From Pseudarthrobacter phenanthrenivorans (lineage in GTDB: Bacteria; Actinomycetota; Actinomycetes; Actinomycetales; Micrococcaceae), in assembly GCF_000813845.1 (NCBI RefSeq), contig NZ_JWTB01000035.1, forward strand, positions 1-58,057: a stretch of 58,057 nucleotides of DNA, written 5' to 3'. A program made the translations under genes and the position numbers. Below, piece by piece: positions 15,445-23,960 of this stretch (position 1 is its first letter; every line of letters begins with the position of its first letter). The notes beneath the pieces were generated by a model. That model did no database searches. It saw only the letters and a program-made list of their open reading frames with translations, and had not been told where the DNA came from.

Positions 15445-16983
15445 ATGACTTACGCCACAGCAGTACAGGACGGCAGCCCGAAGGCCGAAACCGCCACCGC
15501 TTCCTCCCTCTTCATCAACGGCAAGTGGGAGTCGGCGGCATCGGGCGCCGTACGCGAAATCAGGAACCCCGCAGACGGCGGGCTGGTGGCCCTGGTGTCG
15601 GAGGCCGGCCGGGAAGACGCCGAACGCGCCATCGCCGCAGCCCGCAGCGCCTTCGACTCCGGCAGCTGGTCCTCAGTCCCGGCACCGGAGCGCGGCACGT
15701 TCCTCCTGAAGGTCGCAGCCGGCCTGCGCGAACGCCGGGAAGAGTTCGCCCGCGCCGAATCGCTTGATACCGGAAAGCGGATCATCGAAAGCCGCATCGA
15801 CATGGACGACGTCGCCGCCTGCTTTGAGTATTTCGGCAGGCTCGCCGGGCAGCAGGCAGGACGCGTGGTCGACGCCGGGAACCCGGACGTTGCCAGCAGG
15901 ATCGTCTACGAACCCGTGGGCGTCTGCGGACTGATCACCCCGTGGAACTACCCGCTGCTCCAGGCTGCGTGGAAGATCGCCCCCGCACTGGCCGCCGGCT
16001 GCACCTTTGTCGTAAAGCCCTCCGAACTGACCCCGTCCACCAGCATTCTGGCCATGCAGCTGCTGCACGACCTCGGCCTGCCGGCCGGCGTGGCCAACCT
16101 GGTCACCGGACCAGGTGCCGAGGCGGGCGCACCGCTCTCGGAACATCCCGCCGTCGACCTCGTTTCCTTCACCGGCGGCCTGGAAACCGGCAAGCGGATC
16201 GCCGCCGCCGCCGCAGCCACCGTCAAGAAGGTGGCGCTGGAACTGGGCGGCAAAAACCCCAACGTCATTTTCGCCGACGCTGACTTCGACGCCGCCGTGG
16301 ACAACGCCCTCAACGGCGCCTTCGTCCACTCCGGCCAGGTCTGCTCGGCAGGTGCCCGCCTGCTGGTGGAGGAATCCATTGCCGAACGCTTCGTGGACGA
16401 GCTGGTCCGCCGCGCCGAGGGCATCCGCATCGGCGGACCGTTCGAGGACGCCGCCGAAACCGGCCCGCTGATCTCCGCCGCGCATCGGGACAAGGTCCAC
16501 GCCTACGTCCAGCGCGGCATCGAGGAAGGCGCGCGGCTGCGCACGGGCGGCATGGCACCATCCGGAGAGAAGTACGACGCCGGGTTCTACTACCAGCCGA
16601 CCATTTTGGACCGCGTGCAGCGGGGCATGTCCGTGGTGGTTGACGAGGCATTCGGCCCCGTGGTCACCGTGGAAACGTTCCGCACCGAGGACGAGGCCGT
16701 GGCCACGGCGAACGACACTATCTACGGGCTCGCCGGCGCCGTCTGGACCCAGGACGCCGGCAAGGCCCAGCGCGTGGCATCCCGGCTGCGGCACGGCACC
16801 ATCTGGATCAACGACTACCACCCCTACCTTCCCCAGGCCGAGTGGGGCGGCTTCGGCCAGTCCGGCGTCGGCCGCGAGCTGGGCCCCACCGGCCTGGCCG
16901 AATACCAGGAAGCCAAGCACATCTACCAGAACACCAGCCCCCAGGTCACCGGCTGGTTCGCTGACCACGGCAAGGAGAACTAG
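15445..16983 (+). CDS. betB: Betaine aldehyde dehydrogenase (ALDH superfamily)
   Basis: Oxidises betaine aldehyde to glycine betaine with NAD(P)+ in the cytoplasm. At 512 residues it is a full-length ALDH, with the NAD-binding segment ITPWNYPLLQAAWKIAPALA, general-base glutamate in LELGGKNPNVIF and catalytic cysteine in HSGQVCSAGARLL. The frame is open to 15385, but that region is the operator and promoter, and ATG 15445 sits at the predicted transcription start. Its stop codon abuts the codA start, so the two enzymes are cotranscribed. The specific substrate is inferred from that neighbour; the family alone would allow others. Confidence 0.87.
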   Translation: MTYATAVQDGSPKAETATASSLFINGKWESAASGAVREIRNPADGGLVALVSEAGREDAERAIAAARSAFDSGSWSSVPAPERGTFLLKVAAGLRERREEFARAESLDTGKRIIESRIDMDDVAACFEYFGRLAGQQAGRVVDAGNPDVASRIVYEPVGVCGLITPWNYPLLQAAWKIAPALAAGCTFVVKPSELTPSTSILAMQLLHDLGLPAGVANLVTGPGAEAGAPLSEHPAVDLVSFTGGLETGKRIAAAAAATVKKVALELGGKNPNVIFADADFDAAVDNALNGAFVHSGQVCSAGARLLVEESIAERFVDELVRRAEGIRIGGPFEDAAETGPLISAAHRDKVHAYVQRGIEEGARLRTGGMAPSGEKYDAGFYYQPTILDRVQRGMSVVVDEAFGPVVTVETFRTEDEAVATANDTIYGLAGAVWTQDAGKAQRVASRLRHGTIWINDYHPYLPQAEWGGFGQSGVGRELGPTGLAEYQEAKHIYQNTSPQVTGWFADHGKEN

Positions 16984-18639
16984 ATGCACGTCGACAACAT
17001 CGAGCAGCTCAGCGAGCGCTCCTTCGATTACCTCGTCATTGGCGGCGGGTCCGCCGGCGCCGCCGTCGCCGCCCGGCTGAGCGAGGACCCGGACGTCACC
17101 GTGGCCCTGGTCGAGGCGGGCCCGGACGACCGCAATATCCCCGAGATCCTGCAGCTGGACCGCTGGATGGAACTGCTGGAATCCGGCTACGACTGGGACT
17201 ACCCCATCGAACCGCAGGAGAACGGCAACTCCTTCATGCGCCACGCCCGCGCCAAGGTCATGGGCGGCTGTTCCAGCCACAACTCCTGCATCGCCTTCTG
17301 GGCGCCCCGCGAAGACCTGGACGAATGGGAGTCCAAGTACGGCGCCGCCGGCTGGAACGCCGATGCGGCCTGGCCGCTGTACAAGCGGCTGGAAACCAAC
17401 GAGGACGCCGGCCCGGACGCTCCGCACCACGGCGACTCGGGCCCCGTGCACCTGATGAACGTGCCCCCGGCGGATCCTGCCGGCGTCGCCCTTTTGGACG
17501 CCTGTGAACAGGCAGGCATCCCCCGGGCGAAGTTCAACACCGGAACCACGGTGGTCAACGGCGCCAACTTCTTCCAGATCAACCGCCGGGCGGACGGCAC
17601 CCGCGCCTCCAGCTCCGTCTCCTACATCCACCCCATCGTGGACCGCCCCAACTTCACCCTGCTGACCGGCCTGCGCGCCCGCCAGCTGGTGTTCGACGCG
17701 GACAAGCGCTGCACCGGAGTGGACGTGGTGGACTCGGCATTCGGCCGCACCCACCGGCTCACCGCGCACCGGGAAGTCATTGTGTCCACCGGCGCCATCG
17801 ACTCCCCCAAGCTGCTCATGCTGTCCGGGATCGGCCCGGCAGCACACCTGGCCCAGCACGGCATCGAGGTCCTGGTGGACTCCCCCGGCGTGGGCGAACA
17901 CCTGCAGGACCACCCCGAAGGCGTGGTCCAGTTCGAGGCCAGGCAGCCCATGGTGCAGACCTCAACGCAATGGTGGGAGATCGGGATCTTCACCCCCACC
18001 GAAGAGGGCCTGGACCGCCCCGACCTGATGATGCACTACGGTTCCGTCCCCTTCGACATGAACACCCTGCGGCACGGCTACCCCACCACCGAAAACGGCT
18101 TCAGCCTCACTCCCAACGTCACCCACGCCCGCTCCCGCGGGACAGTAAGGCTGCGGAGCCGCGACTTCCGCGATAAGCCCATGGTGGACCCGCGCTACTT
18201 CACCGATCCCGAGGGCCACGACATGCGCGTCATGGTGGCCGGCATCCGCAAGGCCCGCGAAATCGCCGCACAGCCCGCCCTGGCGGAATGGACCGGCCGC
18301 GAACTCTCGCCCGGCATCGAGGCGCAGACGGATGAGGAACTGCAGGACTACATCCGCAAGACCCACAACACCGTCTACCACCCGGTGGGCACCGTCCGGA
18401 TGGGAGCGTACGACGACGACATGTCGCCGTTGGATCCGGAGCTCCGGGTCAAGGGCGTCACCGGACTCCGGGTGGCCGATGCGTCCGTCATGCCCGAGCA
18501 CGTTACCGTCAACCCCAACATCACCGTCATGATGATCGGCGAGCGCTGCGCCGACCTCATCCGGGCAGACCACACCGGCGCGGGCCACACCGCCGCAGAC
18601 GCCCGGGAAGAAAAGGAGCTCACCACGTCCCTGGCCTAA
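16984..18639 (+). CDS. codA: Choline oxidase
   Basis: GMC-family flavoenzyme (551 residues) that oxidises choline to betaine aldehyde and on to glycine betaine, giving H2O2. From memory of the Arthrobacter globiformis enzyme, the sequence is close along its whole length and all studied residues are in register: His99 (covalent FAD), Ser101, Glu312, His351, Val464, His466 and Asn510. The FAD-binding start is YLVIGGGSAGAAVAARL. ATG follows the upstream TAG directly, with AAGGAG 6 nt before it. The operon therefore supplies osmoprotective glycine betaine from choline, and the adjacent dehydrogenase would handle released betaine aldehyde. Confidence 0.95.
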   Translation: MHVDNIEQLSERSFDYLVIGGGSAGAAVAARLSEDPDVTVALVEAGPDDRNIPEILQLDRWMELLESGYDWDYPIEPQENGNSFMRHARAKVMGGCSSHNSCIAFWAPREDLDEWESKYGAAGWNADAAWPLYKRLETNEDAGPDAPHHGDSGPVHLMNVPPADPAGVALLDACEQAGIPRAKFNTGTTVVNGANFFQINRRADGTRASSSVSYIHPIVDRPNFTLLTGLRARQLVFDADKRCTGVDVVDSAFGRTHRLTAHREVIVSTGAIDSPKLLMLSGIGPAAHLAQHGIEVLVDSPGVGEHLQDHPEGVVQFEARQPMVQTSTQWWEIGIFTPTEEGLDRPDLMMHYGSVPFDMNTLRHGYPTTENGFSLTPNVTHARSRGTVRLRSRDFRDKPMVDPRYFTDPEGHDMRVMVAGIRKAREIAAQPALAEWTGRELSPGIEAQTDEELQDYIRKTHNTVYHPVGTVRMGAYDDDMSPLDPELRVKGVTGLRVADASVMPEHVTVNPNITVMMIGERCADLIRADHTGAGHTAADAREEKELTTSLA

Positions 18640-18753
18640 GCGGCAGGTTTTGAGGGGGCCGCATTCCCCAACAGCGACGGCCCTCCGCAAGCGTTATTGC
18701 GCCGCACCCCAGGGCGGCCGGTCCCATCGTGCTTTCTGACCCAGGAGTCCATA

Positions 18754-20349
18754 TTGGAACCCAGCAAGAGTATTGATTCAAGCGGCATGGACGAATTCGG
18801 CTACACCCAGACCCTCGACCGAAGCATCGGCAAGTTTGCCAGCTTCGCCGCGGGTGTCAGCTACATCTCCATCCTCACCGGTGTTTTCCAACTGTTCTAC
18901 TTCGGTTTTTCCATGGCCGGCCCGGCGTACGCCTGGTCCTGGCCCATCGTGTTCGTCGGCCAGCTGATGGTGGCCCTCTGTTTCGCCGAACTGGCCGGCC
19001 GCTACCCCGTCGCCGGCTCCGTCTACAACTGGGCCAAGCGGCTGGCCTCCGGAACCTCGTCCTGGCTGGCCGGCTGGCTGCTGCTGCTCTCCTCCATCAT
19101 GGCGCTGGGCTCGGTGGCGCTGGCCCTGCAGATCACCCTGCCGCAGCTCTGGTCCGGCTTCCAGTTCGTCGGTGACGGCACCGGCCCGTACGACTTCGCC
19201 ATGAACGGCGTGGTGCTGGCCACGATCATGATCACCATCTCCACCCTGATCAACGCGTTCGGCGTGAAGCTGATGACCCGGATCAACAGCATCGGGGTCT
19301 TCGTGGAGCTGATCGCGGCCGTGCTGCTGATCCTCGCCCTCGGCTGGCACGTGGTGCGCGGCCCGGAGGTCTTCTTCCAGACCAACGGCTTCGGCGAAGG
19401 CAACGACCTTGGCTTCTTCGGCGTCTTCCTCATCGGCGCCATGGCCTCCGGCTACGTCATGTACGGGTTCGATACCGCCAGCTCGCTGGGCGAGGAAACC
19501 AAGGACCCCAAGCGCACCGCGCCCAAGGCCATCCTGCGCGCCGTCACGGCATCGTTCCTGCTGGGCGGGCTGATCCTGCTGTTCGGCATCCTGGCGGCCC
19601 CGGACCTGAGCGATCCCCAGGTGGGGGCTGCCGACGGCGGGCTGCAGCACATCGTGCTCTCCGTCCTGGGCGGGCCCTTCGGCAAGGCCTTCCTGGCCTG
19701 CATCGTGGTGGCCGTGGTGGTCTGCACCCTGGCGGTCCACGCGGCAGCGATCCGGATGATGTTCGCCATGGCCCGCGACAACAACCTGCCGTTCAGCCGC
19801 CAGCTGGGCAAGGTGGACCCGGTGCGCCGGACCCCCACCGTGGCGGCGATCGTCATCGGCATCATGGCCGTCATCCCGCTGCTGGTCAACGTGATGCAGC
19901 CGGCCATCTTCACCATCCTGTCCAGCATCAGCATCGTGCTGATCTACCTGTCCTACCTCCTGGTCACGGTCCCGCTGCTGCGCAAACGCTTCCTGAAGAA
20001 GTGGCCGCTGGCGGACGACGGTTCCGAGCCCGGGTTCTCGATGGGCAAGTGGGGCCTCCCGGTGAACATCCTTGCCGTGGTGTGGGGCGGGGCCATGACG
20101 GTAAACCTGATCTGGCCCCGGCCGGAGATCTACAACTCGGTGCCGCCGTTCGAGTGGTACCTGCAGTGGGGCGGCGTCCTGTTCGTTGCCGCCGTCACCG
20201 CCGGCGGGGCGCTGCTGTACCGGCTGAAGATCCGCCACCAGACCGGTGTGCTGGCCGAGCATGCCGCCGCCGTGGCCGCCCACCCGTCCTCGCGTGCCAC
20301 GGCTGACGCTCCGGGGGATCACCAGCTGGTGGACGTGCAGGTGCAATAG
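18754..20349 (+). CDS. APC-superfamily permease, probable choline or amino-acid uptake
   Basis: 531-residue membrane protein with about 12 hydrophobic segments and an extended N-terminus (GYTQTLDRSIGKFASFAAGVSYISILTG), resembling the GABA/choline-type eukaryotic-like APC branch (ACT family). AELAGRYPVAGSVYNWAKRL and GFDTASSLGEETKDPKRTAPKAI are family hallmarks. AGGAG lies 6 nt before a TTG at 18754, which I prefer to the upstream in-frame start at 18697. It sits 114 nt after codA on the same strand, so import of choline for the pathway is likely, although actinobacteria more often use BCCT or ABC systems. A strong terminator follows. Confidence 0.82.
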   Translation: MEPSKSIDSSGMDEFGYTQTLDRSIGKFASFAAGVSYISILTGVFQLFYFGFSMAGPAYAWSWPIVFVGQLMVALCFAELAGRYPVAGSVYNWAKRLASGTSSWLAGWLLLLSSIMALGSVALALQITLPQLWSGFQFVGDGTGPYDFAMNGVVLATIMITISTLINAFGVKLMTRINSIGVFVELIAAVLLILALGWHVVRGPEVFFQTNGFGEGNDLGFFGVFLIGAMASGYVMYGFDTASSLGEETKDPKRTAPKAILRAVTASFLLGGLILLFGILAAPDLSDPQVGAADGGLQHIVLSVLGGPFGKAFLACIVVAVVVCTLAVHAAAIRMMFAMARDNNLPFSRQLGKVDPVRRTPTVAAIVIGIMAVIPLLVNVMQPAIFTILSSISIVLIYLSYLLVTVPLLRKRFLKKWPLADDGSEPGFSMGKWGLPVNILAVVWGGAMTVNLIWPRPEIYNSVPPFEWYLQWGGVLFVAAVTAGGALLYRLKIRHQTGVLAEHAAAVAAHPSSRATADAPGDHQLVDVQVQ

Positions 20350-20398
20350 GGCTGCTGCTGCAGCAGGGTCCGCTGCAGCAGCGCATTTCAGAGGAAGG

Positions 20399-20440
20399 GG
20401 CCGACGCCGGCACTCACGCGAGTGCCGCCGTCGGCCTTTT
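20399..20440 (+). terminator. Rho-independent terminator after the choline operon
   Basis: A GC-rich stem (GGCCGACG-CCGGCACTC paired with GAGTGCCG-CCGTCGGCC) with a 4-nt loop is followed directly by TTTT. A second hairpin, rich in CTGCTG/CAGCAG, lies just before it (20351-20382). Confidence 0.85.
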
Positions 20441-20529
20441 CTGCGTCCCGGGGCCAGCCATGTTGAGCTCCGGCGTCATACAAGGAAAGCCCTGGCGGAT
20501 CCGGAGCGCCAGCGCCCTACCCTTGACAG

Positions 20530-21099
20530 GTGACTTTGACTAAGATCCGTACCGCCGCCGCGGGCCCCCTCGCCGCCGCCGGTCTCCTGCTTGCCCTCGC
20601 TGGCTGTTCCAGCCCGGCCGCCACCCAGTCCAGCCCCGCTGCCTCCGCCTCTGCCTCCTCCGCATCAGCTTCGGCCAGCGCCTCTTCCACCGCCGCCGGC
20701 CCCTGCGCGGGCGTGAAGGTCATCGTCGATTCGGGCGCCCTGAAGCAGTCCGCCGCCGATACCTCCACCTGCGTGTCCGTAGACGGACCCACCGTCGCGT
20801 CCAAGGTCCTGGAGGAAGCCAAGATCAAGACCGAGGGCACCGCCAAATACCCCACGAGCTTCGCGTGCCGCGTCAACGGCGTGCCCGCTGCGGACTTCGA
20901 CATCAAGCACAAGGGCGGCACGACCCGCGAAGCGTGCGATGACAAAAACACGGTCTCTTATTGGGCCCTCTGGGTGAAGCCCGCCGCCGGCACGTGGGCC
21001 TACGCGCAGGAAGGCCTGGACAGCCTCAAGCTCAACCCCGGCGAGAGCCTTGAACTGCTCTACACCGTGGACAACGAGCCGGCAGCCCCCGCGGCATGA
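20530..21099 (+). CDS. DUF4430-like (transcobalamin-C-like) lipoprotein, putative corrinoid-binding partner of the ECF transporter
   Basis: 189-residue exported lipoprotein. The signal peptide ends in lipobox LAGC (Cys26), followed by a Ser/Ala-rich linker (about 30-56). The remaining part looks like a DUF4430 / transcobalamin C-terminal-like beta-grasp: GPTVASKVLEEAKI, CRVNGVPAADF, SYWALWVKPAAGTWAYAQEG and LKLNPGESLELLYT. Such domains bind cobalamin in eukaryotic carriers and occur next to bacterial ECF systems. GTG 20530 lacks a ribosome site; TACCCT ends 6 nt upstream, suggesting a leaderless message. The stop overlaps the transporter start (ATGA), so the two are translationally coupled. 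The ligand is inferred. Confidence 0.7.
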   Translation: MTLTKIRTAAAGPLAAAGLLLALAGCSSPAATQSSPAASASASSASASASASSTAAGPCAGVKVIVDSGALKQSAADTSTCVSVDGPTVASKVLEEAKIKTEGTAKYPTSFACRVNGVPAADFDIKHKGGTTREACDDKNTVSYWALWVKPAAGTWAYAQEGLDSLKLNPGESLELLYTVDNEPAAPAA

Positions 21100-23960
21100 C
21101 CTTCCGGCCCGCGCCGTTGCGCGCAGCGGCAGTCCTCGCCGCTGTGTTCGTTGCGGCGCGGGTCATCTACCGCGTCCTCTTCAACGGCGCGGGCACCGGC
21201 AGCCCCCTCCTGCTCGACCTGCCGCCGCTGCGGCTCCCCGCCCCCTACGCGCACGTGGTGTTCCTGGGGCCGGTCACCGGACCCGGACTGTGGGCGGCCG
21301 TGCTGTCCGCCCTGCCCATCGCCGCGACCATCCTCGGCTTCGGGCTGCTTAACGCCTGGGTGGATGTGTCCCGCGGCTTCGTCCGGCTGGCCCGCGGCGG
21401 TCCGCTGCAGGGCGTGGCCCGGATGCTGGTGGTGGCTTGGGCGGCGCTGCCGGCACTCTCCGATGCCGTCGCGTCCGTCCGCCTGGCGTTCCGGCTCCGC
21501 GGTGAACGCTTTGGCCCCCGCGCCCTGGTTCCCGTTCTGGAACGCACCCTCGAGCATGCCTCCCGGGTTGCCGCGGCCCTGGAGTTGCGCGGCTTTGGGA
21601 GCCAGGCAGCACAGCAGAAGGGGAACGACGGCGGCCTGCCGCTTGAGGTGCGCGACGCACAGTTCCGGATTGGCGACGCCTGCATCAAGGTGGACAAGTT
21701 TGTGCCGGCCGGCGGCTCCATCACGGTCATCACCGGGCCCACCGGCTCCGGCAAGTCCACCATCCTGCGCGGCCTCGCCGGCCTGCTCTCCCATGTTGAC
21801 GGCGGAAATCTTTCCGGGGCGGTGCGGGTGGGCGGGCTGGACCGTGCTTCCGCTCCCCCGCGTGAAACGGCCAGTGTAGTGGGCGTAGTTCTCCAGAACC
21901 CCCGGGCCGCGTTCGCCACCACCCGGGTCCGGGACGACATCGCCCTGGCCCTTGAGCTGCGCGGGATGCGCGCCGCCGATGCAAAGATACGGGTGCAGGA
22001 GGTTGCCGAACGCACCGGCATCATCGCGCTGCTGGACCGGAACGTCAGCACCCTCTCCGCAGGTGAGGCCACGCTCGTGGCCATCGCCGCCGCCGTCGTG
22101 GACCACCCGAGGCTCCTCCTGGTGGACGAGCCGCTGGCCGACCTGGACGCCACCGCACGGTCCCGCGTCATCGGTGTGCTCGACGCCCTGGCCCACCAGG
22201 CGGGTGTTTGCGTGATCGTGGCGGAACACCGGGCGGCGGCGCTGGTTCCCGTGGCCGATTCCTGGTGGACCCTCGAGGGCGATGCCCTGGTGCGCGGCGA
22301 GGCACCGGCCGCGCCTGCTCCTTCGTATGACAGTCCTGCGCGGGCGTCCGCGGACTCCGAGCCTGTGCTGGCGGCCGCGAACCTTTCGGTGCACCGCGGC
22401 GGCACGCCGGTGGTCCGCGACGCTTCCCTGGCCCTGCACCGCGGCGAGATCGTGGCGCTGGTGGGGCCGAACGGTGCCGGAAAGTCGTCCCTGCTGGTGG
22501 CGCTGGCCCTGGGCGAGGGAACTGGCGGTGAAGCGGGCGGCGGAAAGACGGGCAGTGGAAAGACGGCCGACGGCGGCCGGGTGGCCTTGGTGCCGGACGC
22601 CTCCGACGACCTCTTCACCAGGGACACCGTCGCGGGAGAGCTCCGCGCGGCGGAGCGGCGCCTGGCCCGCGCGAGGCGCGCACGGATCGAGCCCGGTTCC
22701 GCCGCAGCACGGCTGGCCCTCCTGCGGGGCCATGCCGGGATGCCCCACAGCGACGAACACCCCAGGGACCTGTCCGCCGGCGAGCGCCGGATCCTTGCCA
22801 TCGCCCTGCAGGCCATGGACACGCCGCAGGTCCTCCTGATCGATGAGCCCACGCGCGGGCTGGATCCTGTGGCCCGGGCGGCCGTCTCGTCGGCACTGCG
22901 CGCGGCGGCGGAGGACGGCACGGCCGTCCTGATCGCCACCCACGACCTCGACTTCGCCCACGGCCTGGGTGCGCGGATCCTGCCGATGCGGGACGGCGTT
23001 GCGCCCTCGTCCCCGACAGTCGACCCGGAAGAACCCGCCCTTTCCGCGGCACAACCACTCGCCGCCTGGTCCGAACCCCCGCCTGATCGTCCCGCTGCGA
23101 AACGGCCGCGCCGCCGCCTGCGGATGCCGCGGGCCGTCGAACTCACAGTGCTGGCGGCTGCCAACCTGCTGGCCCTCGCTGCCTTTTGCTGGCCCTTGGT
23201 CGCCGCAGCCCTCCCCCAGGACGCTGCCGCCGCAACCCCCTACATTGCCCTGGCCATCGCCCCCATGGCCGCGGTCGCCGTCGTGCTTTCGTTGGACGGG
23301 TCCATTCGCTCCGCACATACCGTGGCGCTGCTCGGAGTGCTGGCGGCCGTCGGGTCCGCCGTGCGGGTGGCGAGCACCGGCGTCGGCGGCGTGGAGGCGG
23401 TGTTTATCCTGCTGATCCTTGCGGGCCGCGCGTTCGGTGCCCGGTTTGGTCTGCTGCTGGGCGCGGCCACCATCGCCGTGTCCAGCGCGCTGTGGGGCGG
23501 GATCGGGCCGTGGACACCGTTCCAGATCTTCGCCTGCGCGTGGGTAGGTGCGGGGGCTGGGCTGCTCCCCCGCAGGGTGCGCGGCAAAGCGGAACTGTGG
23601 ATGCTGGCGGCGTACGGGGTGGTGTCGTCGTACGTGTTCGGGCTGCTGCTGAACCTGTGGTTCTGGCCGTTCGCGGTGGGCGGCGGCACCGGCATCTCCT
23701 ACGTTCCGGGCGCACCGCTGGGCACCAACCTCAGCAGCTTCCTGCTGTATTCGCTGTTGACGTCGACGGCGGGCTGGGACACCCTGCGCGCCGTCACCAC
23801 GGTGATCGGCATCGCCGTGGTGGGCCGGGCGGTCCTTGTTTCGCTGCGGCGGGTGAAGCCGGTGTCCGGGGGCGTTGCGGAGGCCGGCGGGAAGGCCGGG
23901 AAGGCCCGCCCAACCGCGGCCCCCTCCCCGTCGAGGAAGCGGCGCCAGCTCACACCTTGA
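21096..23960 (+). CDS. Single-chain ECF transporter: T, two ATPases and S component fused
   Basis: 954-residue membrane protein that seems to hold an entire energy-coupling-factor vitamin transporter. Residues 1-170 are a short EcfT-like membrane part ending in the T-type coupling helix LERTLEHASRVAAALELRGFG. Residues about 185-400 are ATPase 1 (Walker A GPTGSGKST near 214, signature TLSAGE, Walker B LLLVDEP, switch AEHR). Residues about 420-650 are ATPase 2 (GPNGAGKSS near 457, DLSAGERR, LLIDEP, THD). Residues about 680-930 are a six-segment S component. ATPase 2 carries a small GGGKTGSGKT insertion repeat. Coupling to the lipoprotein and the facing metH gene suggest cobalamin uptake. The short T part and full fusion are unusual. 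Confidence 0.8.
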   Translation: MTFRPAPLRAAAVLAAVFVAARVIYRVLFNGAGTGSPLLLDLPPLRLPAPYAHVVFLGPVTGPGLWAAVLSALPIAATILGFGLLNAWVDVSRGFVRLARGGPLQGVARMLVVAWAALPALSDAVASVRLAFRLRGERFGPRALVPVLERTLEHASRVAAALELRGFGSQAAQQKGNDGGLPLEVRDAQFRIGDACIKVDKFVPAGGSITVITGPTGSGKSTILRGLAGLLSHVDGGNLSGAVRVGGLDRASAPPRETASVVGVVLQNPRAAFATTRVRDDIALALELRGMRAADAKIRVQEVAERTGIIALLDRNVSTLSAGEATLVAIAAAVVDHPRLLLVDEPLADLDATARSRVIGVLDALAHQAGVCVIVAEHRAAALVPVADSWWTLEGDALVRGEAPAAPAPSYDSPARASADSEPVLAAANLSVHRGGTPVVRDASLALHRGEIVALVGPNGAGKSSLLVALALGEGTGGEAGGGKTGSGKTADGGRVALVPDASDDLFTRDTVAGELRAAERRLARARRARIEPGSAAARLALLRGHAGMPHSDEHPRDLSAGERRILAIALQAMDTPQVLLIDEPTRGLDPVARAAVSSALRAAAEDGTAVLIATHDLDFAHGLGARILPMRDGVAPSSPTVDPEEPALSAAQPLAAWSEPPPDRPAAKRPRRRLRMPRAVELTVLAAANLLALAAFCWPLVAAALPQDAAAATPYIALAIAPMAAVAVVLSLDGSIRSAHTVALLGVLAAVGSAVRVASTGVGGVEAVFILLILAGRAFGARFGLLLGAATIAVSSALWGGIGPWTPFQIFACAWVGAGAGLLPRRVRGKAELWMLAAYGVVSSYVFGLLLNLWFWPFAVGGGTGISYVPGAPLGTNLSSFLLYSLLTSTAGWDTLRAVTTVIGIAVVGRAVLVSLRRVKPVSGGVAEAGGKAGKARPTAAPSPSRKRRQLTP

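Noticed and set aside
15673..17913. 746-codon minus-strand open frame across betB and codA
   Set aside because: Antisense shadow of high-GC coding sequence; codA and betB on the plus strand are certain.
18640..18753. Terminator between codA and the permease (GAGGG...GGCCG / CGGCCCTC)
   Set aside because: The stem is interrupted by two unpaired bases and lacks a T-run; at most a weak attenuator.
20350..20529. Possible cobalamin riboswitch upstream of the lipoprotein/ECF operon
   Set aside because: The structure present is explained by the terminator of the previous operon; no B12-box-like sequence was found.
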